The notes below the pieces were generated by a model. The model ran no database searches. It saw nothing but the letters and a program-made list of their open reading frames with translations, and had not been told where the DNA came from. A stretch of 40,653 bases of DNA from an uncultured Akkermansia sp. (GTDB taxonomy: Bacteria > Verrucomicrobiota > Verrucomicrobiia > Verrucomicrobiales > Akkermansiaceae). Below, one piece after another: positions 7,017 through 16,036 of the stretch. Position numbers and translations under genes: made by a program. How positions within the stretch are numbered: the stretch's first letter is position 1; every line of letters begins with the position of its first letter. The stretch covers positions 1-40,653 of the forward strand of contig CANRLM010000014.1 of assembly GCA_947631435.1 (NCBI GenBank), in the 5' to 3' direction.

Positions 7017-8393
7017 ATGCGTATGAAAAAACAGGGATTTGTTACTTTGACGGCGGCCATATTTTGCATGGAAGTGGGGGGATTAGCCTCAGCTCAAGAG
7101 GGAAATGCTGTGAATTTGACTGATGAAACCAAGGCGACAGATGCGGCCGTGCCGGCGACTGACGAGGCCACCGAAACAACTGGGGAGACTGCGGAGGAGG
7201 AGCAAAAAGATGTGGTGGCAACGTTGATGGAAGGTGTAGCAAGGATGCGCTCGGAAATTGGAGAGGCTGTAAAGAATCTTGGAGGGGTTAAAGATCCGAA
7301 GCAATCAAGGGTAAATCGTTTTGAGCGCACCAGGGAAGCGGCGGAGGAGAATCTTAAGAATGTCGAAAAATGTGTTGAGTCAATACACCGACTGAGAGAA
7401 GAGTATGTCGCCCTTGTCAGCAAGGATTTTGGCCTCACAAGGATTCCTCGGGACAAGGTGGATTCCTTTTTAATCGAGGGCGAAACAGCGTTGAATACTG
7501 CCCTTCGTGCCTTGAGCAACAAATCAGAAGAGGTGAGATTGACTGGGCTTGATTTGTTTGAGAAAGCAATGGACAAATACCGGGGAGTCGGTATGTTTGC
7601 TGAGGTATTGCAGAAGTACAGTAGCACAGTCGGTAGGTTCGATAAAAAGTGGTCGCGGGCGAAGGACGCTCTTGAGCGCAATAGATCAAAGCTTTCCGGA
7701 TCGGCCAGAGAAAAGGGTGAAGCTTCGGAGGGGCTTCAGGTTTCCAGACTGGAACAACGAATGAAGCAAGCGGGCAAAGACTTTAACAAAGACTGGTTTA
7801 TTCCTCTTTCCTCCAATCTCCCGATGCTGGAAAAGGCTCTTGAGCGAACCAAAAAGGCCATGTCAACCATAGAAAACGCGGAGAAGGATGAGGGAATAGG
7901 GACCTTGCCTCGGGTACTGCAGGGATATTGGGATACGGTCGAGGAGGGGATTCAACTCATGAGAGCCGGCGAGTTCGATAGAGCAGAGGCATTGCTCAAG
8001 GAAACAGAAGTATCCAGCGATATTTCTCGTTTCTCGAGTGCCTGTCTTCCCCAGGAGATGCGGAAGTCTCTCTCCGAACAATTGCATGACTTGGCGTCTG
8101 AAATTGGAAATCGTTACAAGGAGGCGAAGCGAAATAACCAGAAAAAAGACCGTGAAGAGATGAATGCCCAGCGTTTTCTCAATATGGCAGCAAGTGCCAT
8201 CGATCGTATGAACGATGATGTGGCCGACATGCAGGAAGATGCTAAAAGGCGAGAGGAGGAAGAGGCTCGTCGCAGGGAGGCAGAAGAGGCCCGGTTGGGG
8301 GAGGAGAAAGAATCTGATGTAAGTGATAAGGAGGAGAAGACTAAGACTTCTACTCAGAAAGATGATGAGACAAAGGATGCTAAGGACAACTGA
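7017..8393 (+). CDS. secreted alpha-helical protein with charged tail, unknown function
   Basis: I do not recognise this family. The 458-residue product starts with a signal peptide (MRMKKQG..., cut likely after GLASA, before QEG). A Thr/Glu/Ala-rich linker of about 40 residues follows. The long middle is predicted by eye to be helical or coiled-coil, with many Glu, Lys, Arg and Leu and a repeated feel (ALERTKKAM, LERNRSKL). The last 50 or so residues are nearly all charged (EEARRREAEEAR, then ESDVSDKEEKTKTST). No cysteines of note or catalytic motif are visible. ATG 7023 is an equally possible start; longer in-frame versions would overlap the ligase gene and lose the signal peptide position. 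It heads a tight run of secreted proteins ending in a glycosidase. Confidence 0.7.
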   Translation: MRMKKQGFVTLTAAIFCMEVGGLASAQEGNAVNLTDETKATDAAVPATDEATETTGETAEEEQKDVVATLMEGVARMRSEIGEAVKNLGGVKDPKQSRVNRFERTREAAEENLKNVEKCVESIHRLREEYVALVSKDFGLTRIPRDKVDSFLIEGETALNTALRALSNKSEEVRLTGLDLFEKAMDKYRGVGMFAEVLQKYSSTVGRFDKKWSRAKDALERNRSKLSGSAREKGEASEGLQVSRLEQRMKQAGKDFNKDWFIPLSSNLPMLEKALERTKKAMSTIENAEKDEGIGTLPRVLQGYWDTVEEGIQLMRAGEFDRAEALLKETEVSSDISRFSSACLPQEMRKSLSEQLHDLASEIGNRYKEAKRNNQKKDREEMNAQRFLNMAASAIDRMNDDVADMQEDAKRREEEEARRREAEEARLGEEKESDVSDKEEKTKTSTQKDDETKDAKDN

Positions 8394-8427
8394 GCCTGCG
8401 CTCGTTGATTTACTCCTCGTATGAAAA

Positions 8428-8835
8428 ATGATGAAGGGACTGTGTAAATGTCTTGTCGTAGTGCTGTTCGCGTGGAGTGCTGCAGCATTTGGGGCTGATG
8501 AGGATGTTGAGCAAATTTTCTCGCATTATGTGAAACTTGGGGAGGAGCTTGCGCCGGTGCTGGCGTCAGCGAAAGATGCTGACGGTGCGAGGGATGCTGC
8601 GCCTGCATTGCAGGCTCTTTTGCCTCGTGTGATGGATTCAGGACGCGAATTGCGATCGATTTCTGCGCTCAACGGGGCGGATTTAAAGCAGATACGAGCG
8701 AAATTTGAGCGCCCCATGCGCGAAACATGGGGCAGGGTATATGACGAGATATATCGCTTGCAGAGGGTACGGTGTTATGAGTGTGTTCCTTTTTTCCGTT
8801 CATTCAGCATCCTATGTTCACTACTCGAGGGATAA
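8428..8835 (+). CDS. small exported protein, unknown function
   Basis: This 135-residue product begins with a signal peptide (MMKGLCKCLVVVLFAWSAAAFGA, cut before DEDV). The rest is mostly helical. The segment LGEELAPVLASAKDADGARD followed by AAPALQALLP resembles the start of the next gene's product (LYRCLAEVKDSQTAQ, then GAVPSVVQI), so the two may be paralogues. The C-terminus, past about residue 115, is Cys- and Phe-rich and lies in the overlap with the next gene, so it may be less conserved. The second ATG (8431) is an equally likely start. No known domain was recognised. Confidence 0.6.
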   Translation: MMKGLCKCLVVVLFAWSAAAFGADEDVEQIFSHYVKLGEELAPVLASAKDADGARDAAPALQALLPRVMDSGRELRSISALNGADLKQIRAKFERPMRETWGRVYDEIYRLQRVRCYECVPFFRSFSILCSLLEG

Positions 8836-9248
8836 TCACTGCGGTACTTTTGATTGGGGCTTTCAGCGTGACTTCGGGGCAGGAGAAGGCACCTGCTGAA
8901 CAGCACAACCCTATGAGCCCTGCGGAGTTGCATCTGCGCACAGGGGTGGTTATGCTTGCCAAACTTTACCGATGTCTCGCAGAGGTGAAGGATTCCCAGA
9001 CGGCCCAGGGAGCCGTACCCAGTGTGGTACAGATTACGCAAGATCTGCAGACCTGGACCCAAACGTTGCACGGTATGAAGCAGGAGGCAGAGGAGCAGGA
9101 GGCGCTTGAGCATACTTACGTTCCCGTTATTGAGAAGCTCAACTCGTACATTGAGGTGCAGGGTGAGCGCTTGTCTGCTGCGAATTATTTTGGATCTCAG
9201 GATCTCGCCACGGCGTTGACGGCGCTCTACGTAATAGCTCAGCAATGA
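8814..9248 (+). CDS. small exported protein, likely paralogue of the preceding gene
   Basis: The 144-residue product starts with MFTTRGIITAVLLIGAFSVTSG, a signal peptide. The mature part is helical and Gln/Glu-rich. LAEVKDSQTAQGAVPSVVQ matches the pattern of the upstream protein (LASAKDADGARDAAPALQ). ATG 8814 is preferred over an in-frame ATG at 8781, which would add 11 residues ahead of the signal peptide. The gene overlaps the previous one by 22 bp and the galactosidase gene by the ATGA at 9245-9248, so the three are probably translated together. Function unknown. Confidence 0.62.
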   Translation: MFTTRGIITAVLLIGAFSVTSGQEKAPAEQHNPMSPAELHLRTGVVMLAKLYRCLAEVKDSQTAQGAVPSVVQITQDLQTWTQTLHGMKQEAEEQEALEHTYVPVIEKLNSYIEVQGERLSAANYFGSQDLATALTALYVIAQQ

Positions 9249-10945
9249 AAAAATGTCTTCTTATTCGCCTCCTGTCGATTCTCCTGGTATCTCGGGCAAG
9301 TATATTGAATGCCAATTCCGTAGAGGATGATGGAATCAGGATTCGCGAGCAAGTGACAAAGGCGGCCGATGGAGCCAGAGTCATTCTGCCGAAGGGGGAG
9401 TATCATTTCTTCCCTGAGAGTTCTCCGAAGATGAACTTCTATGTGTCAAACCACGACCAGCAGAAGGATATTCCCATAGGGTTGCCTATTCTCAATAAGA
9501 AAAAACTTACGTTGGATGCGCAAGGGAGTACCTTCATCTTCCACGGAAAGATGCAGCCGGTGCTGGTGATGGACAGTGACAAGGTGCAGCTGCGCAACTT
9601 CACGATACGCTACGCCGCGCCATTTTACGTAGAAGGAAAAATTACGAAGATAGAGGAAGGGAAAACGACGTTGGAGATACCGACCAAGCTCTTTTCATGG
9701 AAGGTAGAGAATGGGAAATTTCGCATCCTGAGGGAAGATGGTGAGGCCGGGGTGAATATGGCCCTTGCTTTTGAAGCTGACGGACCCATGGTGCCGCGCA
9801 ACGGAGGTGGTGATATGGCCTGGACCGATTCTGCCGAGCAAGTGGACAAGCAGCGTGTGCGATTTGATACTGATGCCGGGAAACAGGGGCTTAAGGTTGG
9901 TCAGATCCTCGTGCTGCGTAACGGGATGCGCCCGCACCCCGCCATGGTTCTCTATCGAGCGCAGAACACAAAGCTGGTGAAGATTATTTTCTCGGATAGT
10001 CAGGGGATGGGACTTTTGGCGCAGCGATCGGAGAACATTACGATTTTGGGAGGGGGATGCGTTCGAGCTCCGGGACGTCTCTACACAGTGTCGGCGGATG
10101 CTACGCATTTCTCTAATTGTCGAGGGAAAATTTTCGTAAAAGGAGCCCTCTATGAGGGGATGATGGATGATGCCATCAACGTGCATTCTACGTGTTTGTC
10201 GATTGAGAAGATAGAGAGTCCGACGAGTTTCATTGCGAAGTACATGCATCCACAATCTATCGGGTTTGAGGTATTTGAGAAGGGCGAGAAGGTACAGTTT
10301 ATCCGCGGCAAAACCCTGGAGAATCTTCCCCCTGAGGAGTTGGGTACTGTGGACAACGCAGAGATGCTGGATCCGACTCATGTGCGTATCACGCTCAAGG
10401 AGTCACTCCCGGAGAGTATAGGCGAAAGTGATGCTATTGAAAACGCCTCATGGTATCCTTCGGTAAAATTTATCGATAACACTGTGCGCCACAATCGCGC
10501 TCGCGGGGCTCTTTTCACGACGCCCATGCCCGTGTTGGTCAAGGGAAACAAATTTCTCCGTTCCCACGGCAGCGCTATTTTGTTGGCAGGGGATGCACAG
10601 GGATGGTTCGAGAGCGGGGGGTGCCGGGACGTGAAAATTGTTGGCAACATTTTCGATCACAATCTCACAGCAGGATATCAGTTCACGGACGCCGTCATTG
10701 CCATCTGCCCGGTTGTGCGTGACCTTAGTAACCAGAAGGAGCGGTACCATCGCAATATTGTTATTTCGGATAATAAGTTCCTTACGCACCGTGTGCCTCT
10801 CCTCTCCATGCAGTCGGTGGAGAACATTACATTCCTGAACAACAACGTGAAGTGGGATGATAGGTTTTCCCCTCGTGGCAACGGGCAAGCCATTCTTATC
10901 AAAGGCCCGGGTCCGGAAAATAAAAATATACAGGATAATCTTTAA
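9245..10945 (+). CDS. secreted alpha-1,3-galactosidase, glycoside hydrolase family 110-like
   Basis: This 566-residue exported protein resembles GH110 enzymes, which remove terminal alpha-1,3-galactose from blood-group B or linear galactosides. An N-terminal signal peptide (MKKCLLIRLLSILLVS...) is followed by ADGARVILPKGEYHFFP, typical of the family's opening. The rest is a right-handed beta-helix with repeated VKIVGNIFDHN and NIVISDNKF turns. GMMDDAINVHST is the conserved segment with paired acidic residues expected at the active site. Other beta-helix enzymes look similar, so the exact specificity is inferred. It follows three small secreted-protein genes without a gap, which suggests host-glycan use at the cell surface or in the periplasm. 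Confidence 0.75.
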   Translation: MKKCLLIRLLSILLVSRASILNANSVEDDGIRIREQVTKAADGARVILPKGEYHFFPESSPKMNFYVSNHDQQKDIPIGLPILNKKKLTLDAQGSTFIFHGKMQPVLVMDSDKVQLRNFTIRYAAPFYVEGKITKIEEGKTTLEIPTKLFSWKVENGKFRILREDGEAGVNMALAFEADGPMVPRNGGGDMAWTDSAEQVDKQRVRFDTDAGKQGLKVGQILVLRNGMRPHPAMVLYRAQNTKLVKIIFSDSQGMGLLAQRSENITILGGGCVRAPGRLYTVSADATHFSNCRGKIFVKGALYEGMMDDAINVHSTCLSIEKIESPTSFIAKYMHPQSIGFEVFEKGEKVQFIRGKTLENLPPEELGTVDNAEMLDPTHVRITLKESLPESIGESDAIENASWYPSVKFIDNTVRHNRARGALFTTPMPVLVKGNKFLRSHGSAILLAGDAQGWFESGGCRDVKIVGNIFDHNLTAGYQFTDAVIAICPVVRDLSNQKERYHRNIVISDNKFLTHRVPLLSMQSVENITFLNNNVKWDDRFSPRGNGQAILIKGPGPENKNIQDNL

Positions 10946-10961
10946 CCAACACAACATCACT

Positions 10962-12206
10962 ATGGCAACTATTCGTCCTTTCGCTGCGCTTCGTCCACCC
11001 AAACAATATGCCGAGCAAGTTTCCTGCTTGCCTTACGATGTCATGAATCATGAGGAAGCCTGCCTCATGGCTGCGGGCAATGCTTCCTCTTTTCTGCACA
11101 TTTGTAGGGCAGACATTGATACGAGCGAGGCTCAGATACACGATGATGTGACTTATGAAATGAGTCGACGCAATTTGGAGGAATTCCTTCGGCGCGGTTT
11201 TCTCGTGCGGGATGCGTCTCCCTGTTATTACATATATCGTCAGATTATGTGGGGGCGTGTGCAAACGGGTATTGTGGGCTGCGCCAGCGTGGATGAGTAC
11301 ATGGACGGCACTATCAAAAAACATGAGCTCACGCGCAAGGAGAAGGAGCAGGATCGCATCAATCATTTCGATGCATGCTCCGTTCAGACAGAGCCGGTTT
11401 TTCTCGCTTACCGCAAGCACGAGGGTATTTCCTCAGCCATGCGCGAGTGGATCAAATTCCACAGACCGGAGTATAATTTTACCAGTGAAGACGGTGTTAC
11501 GCACATCCTTTGGCCGGTGGATGATCCTGCCGTTATTGAGACCATTCGCCGCGGTTTCGAAGAAGTGCCCGCTCTTTACATTGCGGATGGTCATCATCGA
11601 ACCGCCTCGTCGGCAGCCGTATCCGCTATGCGTCGCAAGCAGCATCCGACCTACACTGGGCAGGAAGAGTTCAACTATCTGATGGCTGTCACTTTTTGCG
11701 ACGAGGATCTCTTTATCATGGATTACAACCGCGTGGTAGCAGACCTGAACGGACACAGCGTAGAGGAATTCCTCCATCGCGTTGAAGAGAAGTTTAAGGT
11801 GGTTCCTGCCAAGCGGCAGGAACCGTTTGCTCCTCGTGCCAAGCATGAATTTGGCATGTATCTCAACGCAAAGTGGTACAGCATCACCGCGCGAAAGGGC
11901 ACTTACGATGAGCAACATCCCATCCGCAGTCTCGATTGCTTTATTCTTCAGGAAAATTTGCTTGCCCCCATCCTCGATATTGAGGATCCCCGAACAAGTC
12001 CACGTATCGACTTCGTCGGTGGCATCCGCGGGCTGACGGAGCTTGAAAATCGCGCCGGAAAAGCAGGCGTTGCTTTTGCCCTTTATCCTGTGACGATGGA
12101 CGACCTTTTCCGCGTGGCGGACAGCGGAGAAATTATGCCGCCCAAGTCCACATGGTTTGAGCCCAAATTGCGCTCCGGTCTTTTTGCTCATGAGATTGAG
12201 CGCTGA
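10962..12206 (+). CDS. DUF1015 family protein
   Basis: This 414-residue protein belongs to the DUF1015 family: MATIRPFAALRPPKQYA at the start, LPYDVMN near residue 24, a central KKHELTRKEKEQDRINHF, and the hallmark IADGHHRTASS. The family often sits beside serine-biosynthesis genes, as here with serA two genes downstream; its biochemical role is unknown. The conserved DGHHR resembles a metal- or phosphate-binding loop, but this is a guess. ATG 10962 is used because the family consensus begins there; in-frame sequence upstream overlaps the galactosidase gene. It starts 16 bp after the previous stop. The protein has no signal peptide, unlike its upstream neighbours, so the functional theme changes here. 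Confidence 0.85.
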   Translation: MATIRPFAALRPPKQYAEQVSCLPYDVMNHEEACLMAAGNASSFLHICRADIDTSEAQIHDDVTYEMSRRNLEEFLRRGFLVRDASPCYYIYRQIMWGRVQTGIVGCASVDEYMDGTIKKHELTRKEKEQDRINHFDACSVQTEPVFLAYRKHEGISSAMREWIKFHRPEYNFTSEDGVTHILWPVDDPAVIETIRRGFEEVPALYIADGHHRTASSAAVSAMRRKQHPTYTGQEEFNYLMAVTFCDEDLFIMDYNRVVADLNGHSVEEFLHRVEEKFKVVPAKRQEPFAPRAKHEFGMYLNAKWYSITARKGTYDEQHPIRSLDCFILQENLLAPILDIEDPRTSPRIDFVGGIRGLTELENRAGKAGVAFALYPVTMDDLFRVADSGEIMPPKSTWFEPKLRSGLFAHEIER

Positions 12207-12222
12207 TTCATTGTTTTTCTCC

Positions 12223-13350
12223 ATGGCGAATTCTGAACGAGAAGATTTGTCGGAGCAGAAAGAAGATCCGCGTTACCTCAGCGAGCAGATACTCACCTAC
12301 ATCGGTAACAAGCGGGAGCTCCTCGGGATGATACTTGATGCGGTGCGACGGGTGCAAGCTCGTCTCGGCGGACGCAAGCCGGTGTGTGTGGATTTGTTTG
12401 CGGGATCCGGCATTGTATCACGTGCCCTTAAGGCGTATGCAAGTGAGTTGTACGTGAATGACTGGGAGGATTATGCCCGCGTCGTCGCTTCCTGTTACCT
12501 TGCGAATCGATCGGAGATAGATGAGAAGGCGATCAAATGCGCCTGCGAGGAAATACACGCGCAAGCGCTTGAGCAGCCTGTGCCTGGTGTCATCAGCTCG
12601 CTTTACGCCCCGAAGGATGATTATGACATTCGTCCCGGGGAACGGGTGTTTTACACCCATCGTAATGCGGTTTATCTCGACACGGTCCGTGCGCTTATTG
12701 CGAAACAACCCGTTGAAATACAGCCGTTTTTGTTGGGGCCTCTGCTCTATGAAGCCTCGGTGCACTGCAACACAGGCGGAGTCTTCAAAGGTTTTTATAA
12801 GAATCGCCGCGGGGTTGGGCAGTTTGGAGGGGAGGGAAGGAACGCCATTTTCAGAATCATGGGGGAAATTTGCCTGAAATACCCCGTGTTTTCACGATTT
12901 GAGCAGCCGTATCATATCTTGCAATCGGATGCACGTGAGGCCTTGCGCAGCATTCCTCATGCCGATCTGATTTATCTTGATCCTCCTTACAATCAACATC
13001 CGTACGGTTCAAATTATTTTATGCTCAACCTGATTGCGCAGAATAGAGCGCCCAAGGATATTTCGAAGGTGTCAGGAATTCCAGTGGATTGGCGGCGCTC
13101 CAACTATAACAAGCGTGGGCATGCGCGAGAAGAACTTTTTGCCATGGTAAGAGAATGTGCTTCCAAATACATTCTTCTGTCGTATAATGCTGAAGGGTTC
13201 GTATCCCACGATGAATGGATGGATTTTCTCAAAGAAATAGGTGATGTGGAGTGTACGAGCACGGGTTATAGCACATATCGTGCGTGTAGAAATTTACGGA
13301 CTCGCTCTCTTCATGTCGATGAATACCTTTATCTGATCGAGAGGAAATAA
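12223..13350 (+). CDS. DNA adenine N6-methyltransferase (D12 class), orphan
   Basis: The protein (375 residues) methylates adenine in DNA. TYIGNKRELL (residues 25-34) is the family's opening motif. VDLFAGSG (56-63) is the SAM-binding motif I, and DPPY begins at D253 in LIYLDPPYNQHPYGSNYF, the catalytic motif IV. Motif order (SAM site before DPPY) fits the alpha/D12 group. The target sequence cannot be read from the protein. No restriction endonuclease gene is next to it. It is embedded between DUF1015 and serA with 16- and 19-bp gaps, so it is probably a resident regulatory or protective methylase co-transcribed with metabolic genes. ATG 12223 is preferred to the in-frame start at 12157, which overlaps DUF1015. 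Confidence 0.85.
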   Translation: MANSEREDLSEQKEDPRYLSEQILTYIGNKRELLGMILDAVRRVQARLGGRKPVCVDLFAGSGIVSRALKAYASELYVNDWEDYARVVASCYLANRSEIDEKAIKCACEEIHAQALEQPVPGVISSLYAPKDDYDIRPGERVFYTHRNAVYLDTVRALIAKQPVEIQPFLLGPLLYEASVHCNTGGVFKGFYKNRRGVGQFGGEGRNAIFRIMGEICLKYPVFSRFEQPYHILQSDAREALRSIPHADLIYLDPPYNQHPYGSNYFMLNLIAQNRAPKDISKVSGIPVDWRRSNYNKRGHAREELFAMVRECASKYILLSYNAEGFVSHDEWMDFLKEIGDVECTSTGYSTYRACRNLRTRSLHVDEYLYLIERK

Positions 13351-13369
13351 ACGATTTTCCAGAGAACTT

Positions 13370-14941
13370 ATGAAAAAAATACTCATACCGACAAAATTAG
13401 ACAAAGCTGCCGCCTCGGCGTTGGTGACGGCAGGTTACGAGGTAGTCCAGGATGATGCGACGCCGCTGGCTGAGCAGGCCCCGAAACACCAGGATGCCGT
13501 AGGACTTATTGTGCGCTCTGAAAAAGTGCCGGCGGAGATCATTGATGCCATGCCATCACTTAAGTGCATCATTCGTGCGGGAGCCGGGTATGACAACATC
13601 GACTACGTCTACGCCCGCAGCAAGGGAATTGATGTGATGAATACGCCGGGTGCCAATGCAAACGCCGTGGCAGAGGAAGTGGTCGCCATGATTCTGGCCG
13701 CTTTCCGTTACGTAGTGCCGGCGGATGTGACCACGCGCGCCGGAGAGTGGAATAAGAAGCAATATATGGGGCGCGAACTCACTCGTAAAACGGTTGGTAT
13801 TCTAGGTCTTGGGAACATAGGACGCATGCTGGTGAAGCGTTTGCAGGGTTTTGAATGCACCGTACTGGGTTACGACCATTTCCTTTCTAAGCAGCGAGCA
13901 TTGAATATCGGTGCCACGCCTGCCGAACTTGAGGAGATATTTTCTTCTGCAGATGTGATTTCCATCCACGTTCCGGGGGGAGCATCCACGAAAAACATGG
14001 TTGATGCTAAGCTCATGGGCATGATGAAAGAGGGGGCTGTGCTGGTGAATTGTGCTCGTTACGGCGTAGTAGATGAGGAAGCTCTGCGCGACCTCAAAAA
14101 ACAGGGGAGAAAGATCTTCTACTGCACGGACGTTCATCCGAAAGATGTCGCAGCGATGCAACCAAGCGCCGACGTGGCGGATGTGATGCTACCGCATTTA
14201 GGAGCCAATACCAGGGAAGCTAACAAAGCCGCTGCTATGCGTGCCGCTTCGCAAATGATTGCGTATTTTGCGGAGGGGGATACAAGTTGTGTGATCAACG
14301 CAGAGATGCCGGCGGATCTGAACCCGGCGCATTTGAAGATGGCAGCGATGCTCGGCAAACTCTGTTACCTCGCGGCCGGAGGCAAAACGATCCGCAAGAT
14401 TGAATGTACCTTCTACAACAATTTGCGTATTTATCGCAAGTGGTTTACTCCTTGGATTTTGCAGGGAGCTGTTCCCGGTGCGGAGCATGGGCTTATGCCG
14501 GCTGCGGCGGAGACTTCTCTGCGCGAGCACGGGATTGAATTCAAAGCCCGTGAGCCCATGGATGATAAGCTCTATGATGATTCCCTCACGCTCGATCTTT
14601 TTACCGAACAGAATGGGGAACAGACTTGCACCAGTGTGCGTGGTATGGTGGTCGATGGCGTACCGGTTGTTTCTCGCATTGATGCATTTAGTCATTTATA
14701 TGCTGCTCTGCCCGGGCACACGCTCGTATTCCGTTACACGGATCGTCCCGGGGTCATTGCCACTATTGGGGGCATGCTTTCGGCAGAGAAGGTGAATATC
14801 GACAACATCGTTGCCCCAGCCGATGCGGCAAGCGGAGATGCCCTCGCGGTGATTAAGACAAATAAGCCGGTGCCGGAACAATTGGTGCAGAATATTGCTG
14901 CCGCCGTTCAGGCTAAACTCGCCTTTGCCCTTTCGTTCTGA
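13370..14941 (+). CDS. serA: D-3-phosphoglycerate dehydrogenase
   Basis: This enzyme oxidises 3-phosphoglycerate with NAD+, the first step of serine synthesis. At 523 residues it is the long type. VGILGLGNIGRML near 143 is the NAD-binding loop. CARYGVVDEEAL holds the active-site Arg, and LPHLGANTREA the catalytic His. The middle (about 330-440) is the allosteric substrate-binding type domain. The C-terminus, from HTLVFRYTDRPGVIATIG, is an ACT domain, which normally binds serine as feedback inhibitor. It starts 19 bp after the methyltransferase gene and is followed after 3 bp by manC. DUF1015 upstream fits the serine context. Confidence 0.93.
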   Translation: MKKILIPTKLDKAAASALVTAGYEVVQDDATPLAEQAPKHQDAVGLIVRSEKVPAEIIDAMPSLKCIIRAGAGYDNIDYVYARSKGIDVMNTPGANANAVAEEVVAMILAAFRYVVPADVTTRAGEWNKKQYMGRELTRKTVGILGLGNIGRMLVKRLQGFECTVLGYDHFLSKQRALNIGATPAELEEIFSSADVISIHVPGGASTKNMVDAKLMGMMKEGAVLVNCARYGVVDEEALRDLKKQGRKIFYCTDVHPKDVAAMQPSADVADVMLPHLGANTREANKAAAMRAASQMIAYFAEGDTSCVINAEMPADLNPAHLKMAAMLGKLCYLAAGGKTIRKIECTFYNNLRIYRKWFTPWILQGAVPGAEHGLMPAAAETSLREHGIEFKAREPMDDKLYDDSLTLDLFTEQNGEQTCTSVRGMVVDGVPVVSRIDAFSHLYAALPGHTLVFRYTDRPGVIATIGGMLSAEKVNIDNIVAPADAASGDALAVIKTNKPVPEQLVQNIAAAVQAKLAFALSF

Positions 14942-14944
14942 CCT

Positions 14945-16024
14945 ATGTCTGCTGCGACTTCCTACGCTGTGATTCTGGCGGGGGGAAATGGGACGCGCTT
15001 CTGGCCGCTCTCCCGCACGAATCGTCCTAAGCAATTGCTGGATATCTTCGGCGACGGAAGCATGCTCCGCCAGGCTGTACAACGCGTTACGCGCTTCCTG
15101 CCGGCAAATCACGTGTTCATTCTCACGAATGTTGCACAGCTTGCGGAGGTGCATCGACAGACAGAGGGGATGTTGCCGCGGGAGAACATTGTGGCGGAAC
15201 CTGCGAGGCGTGACACAGCGCCGGCGGTGGCGCTGGGGATCGGTCTCATCGCAATGAGAGATCCAGGAGCCACGATGCTGGTGATGCCGAGTGATGCGCT
15301 CATAGGTGACGATGTGGCATTTGCCGCCCTGGCGAAGGATGCTCTCTCACTTGCCGCTCGTCAACAGGCGCTCATTACCATTGGTATACATCCCACATGG
15401 CCTTGTCCAAGTTACGGTTACATTGAGCGCGCGGAAGAACTTACGGACTCTGAGATATCCCATACCTGCTACCGAGTGGCACGTTTTTGTGAAAAACCGG
15501 ACCCTGTTACGGCTGCGCAGTACCTTGAGAGTGGCAGGTTTTGCTGGAACGCCGGTATTTTTGTTTGGAGTGTTCCGTACGTAATTCAACAACTTGCAGC
15601 CTTTGCTCCGCAGCTCGCACAATTCGCCTCTTCCTTTTCATCGTCCGGCGCCTCGCGTGCGTACCTTGGTGAGCACTATGCGGCGCTCACGCCGATATCC
15701 ATTGACTTTGCTCTCATGGAAAAGGCGCCCTGCGTCTTGAACTTTGAAGCTACCTTTGAGTGGGATGACGTCGGCTCTTGGATATCTGTTGGCAAGCGGC
15801 TCCCTCACGATGAAATAGGTAATGCTGCCAACACCGGGCATCTCGTTGCGCAAGACAGCATGTCCAATATCGTATACTCCACCAATCCCGCCAAACAGGT
15901 GGCGCTGCTCGGTGTGCACGATCTTATTGTGGTGGATACAGGAGATTCCCTGCTCGTGGCGCATAAGTCTCAAGCAGACGACATCAAGTCGCTCGTCTCT
16001 CAACTTCCGCCGGACCTCCTCTGA
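14945..16024 (+). CDS. manC: mannose-1-phosphate guanylyltransferase
   Basis: The enzyme makes GDP-mannose from mannose-1-phosphate and GTP for surface polysaccharides, O-antigen or fucose-type sugars. ILAGGNGTRFWPLSR near residue 10 is the nucleotide-binding loop, followed by RPKQLLDIFG. EPARRDTAPAVALG and FCEKPD are also typical. At 359 residues it has only the nucleotidyltransferase part with its short beta-helix tail; the phosphomannose isomerase half of bifunctional ManC/AlgA is absent. It starts 3 bp after serA, so co-translation is likely. ruvX follows after 12 bp. Confidence 0.9.
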   Translation: MSAATSYAVILAGGNGTRFWPLSRTNRPKQLLDIFGDGSMLRQAVQRVTRFLPANHVFILTNVAQLAEVHRQTEGMLPRENIVAEPARRDTAPAVALGIGLIAMRDPGATMLVMPSDALIGDDVAFAALAKDALSLAARQQALITIGIHPTWPCPSYGYIERAEELTDSEISHTCYRVARFCEKPDPVTAAQYLESGRFCWNAGIFVWSVPYVIQQLAAFAPQLAQFASSFSSSGASRAYLGEHYAALTPISIDFALMEKAPCVLNFEATFEWDDVGSWISVGKRLPHDEIGNAANTGHLVAQDSMSNIVYSTNPAKQVALLGVHDLIVVDTGDSLLVAHKSQADDIKSLVSQLPPDLL

Positions 16025-16036
16025 TGATTTTGTACT

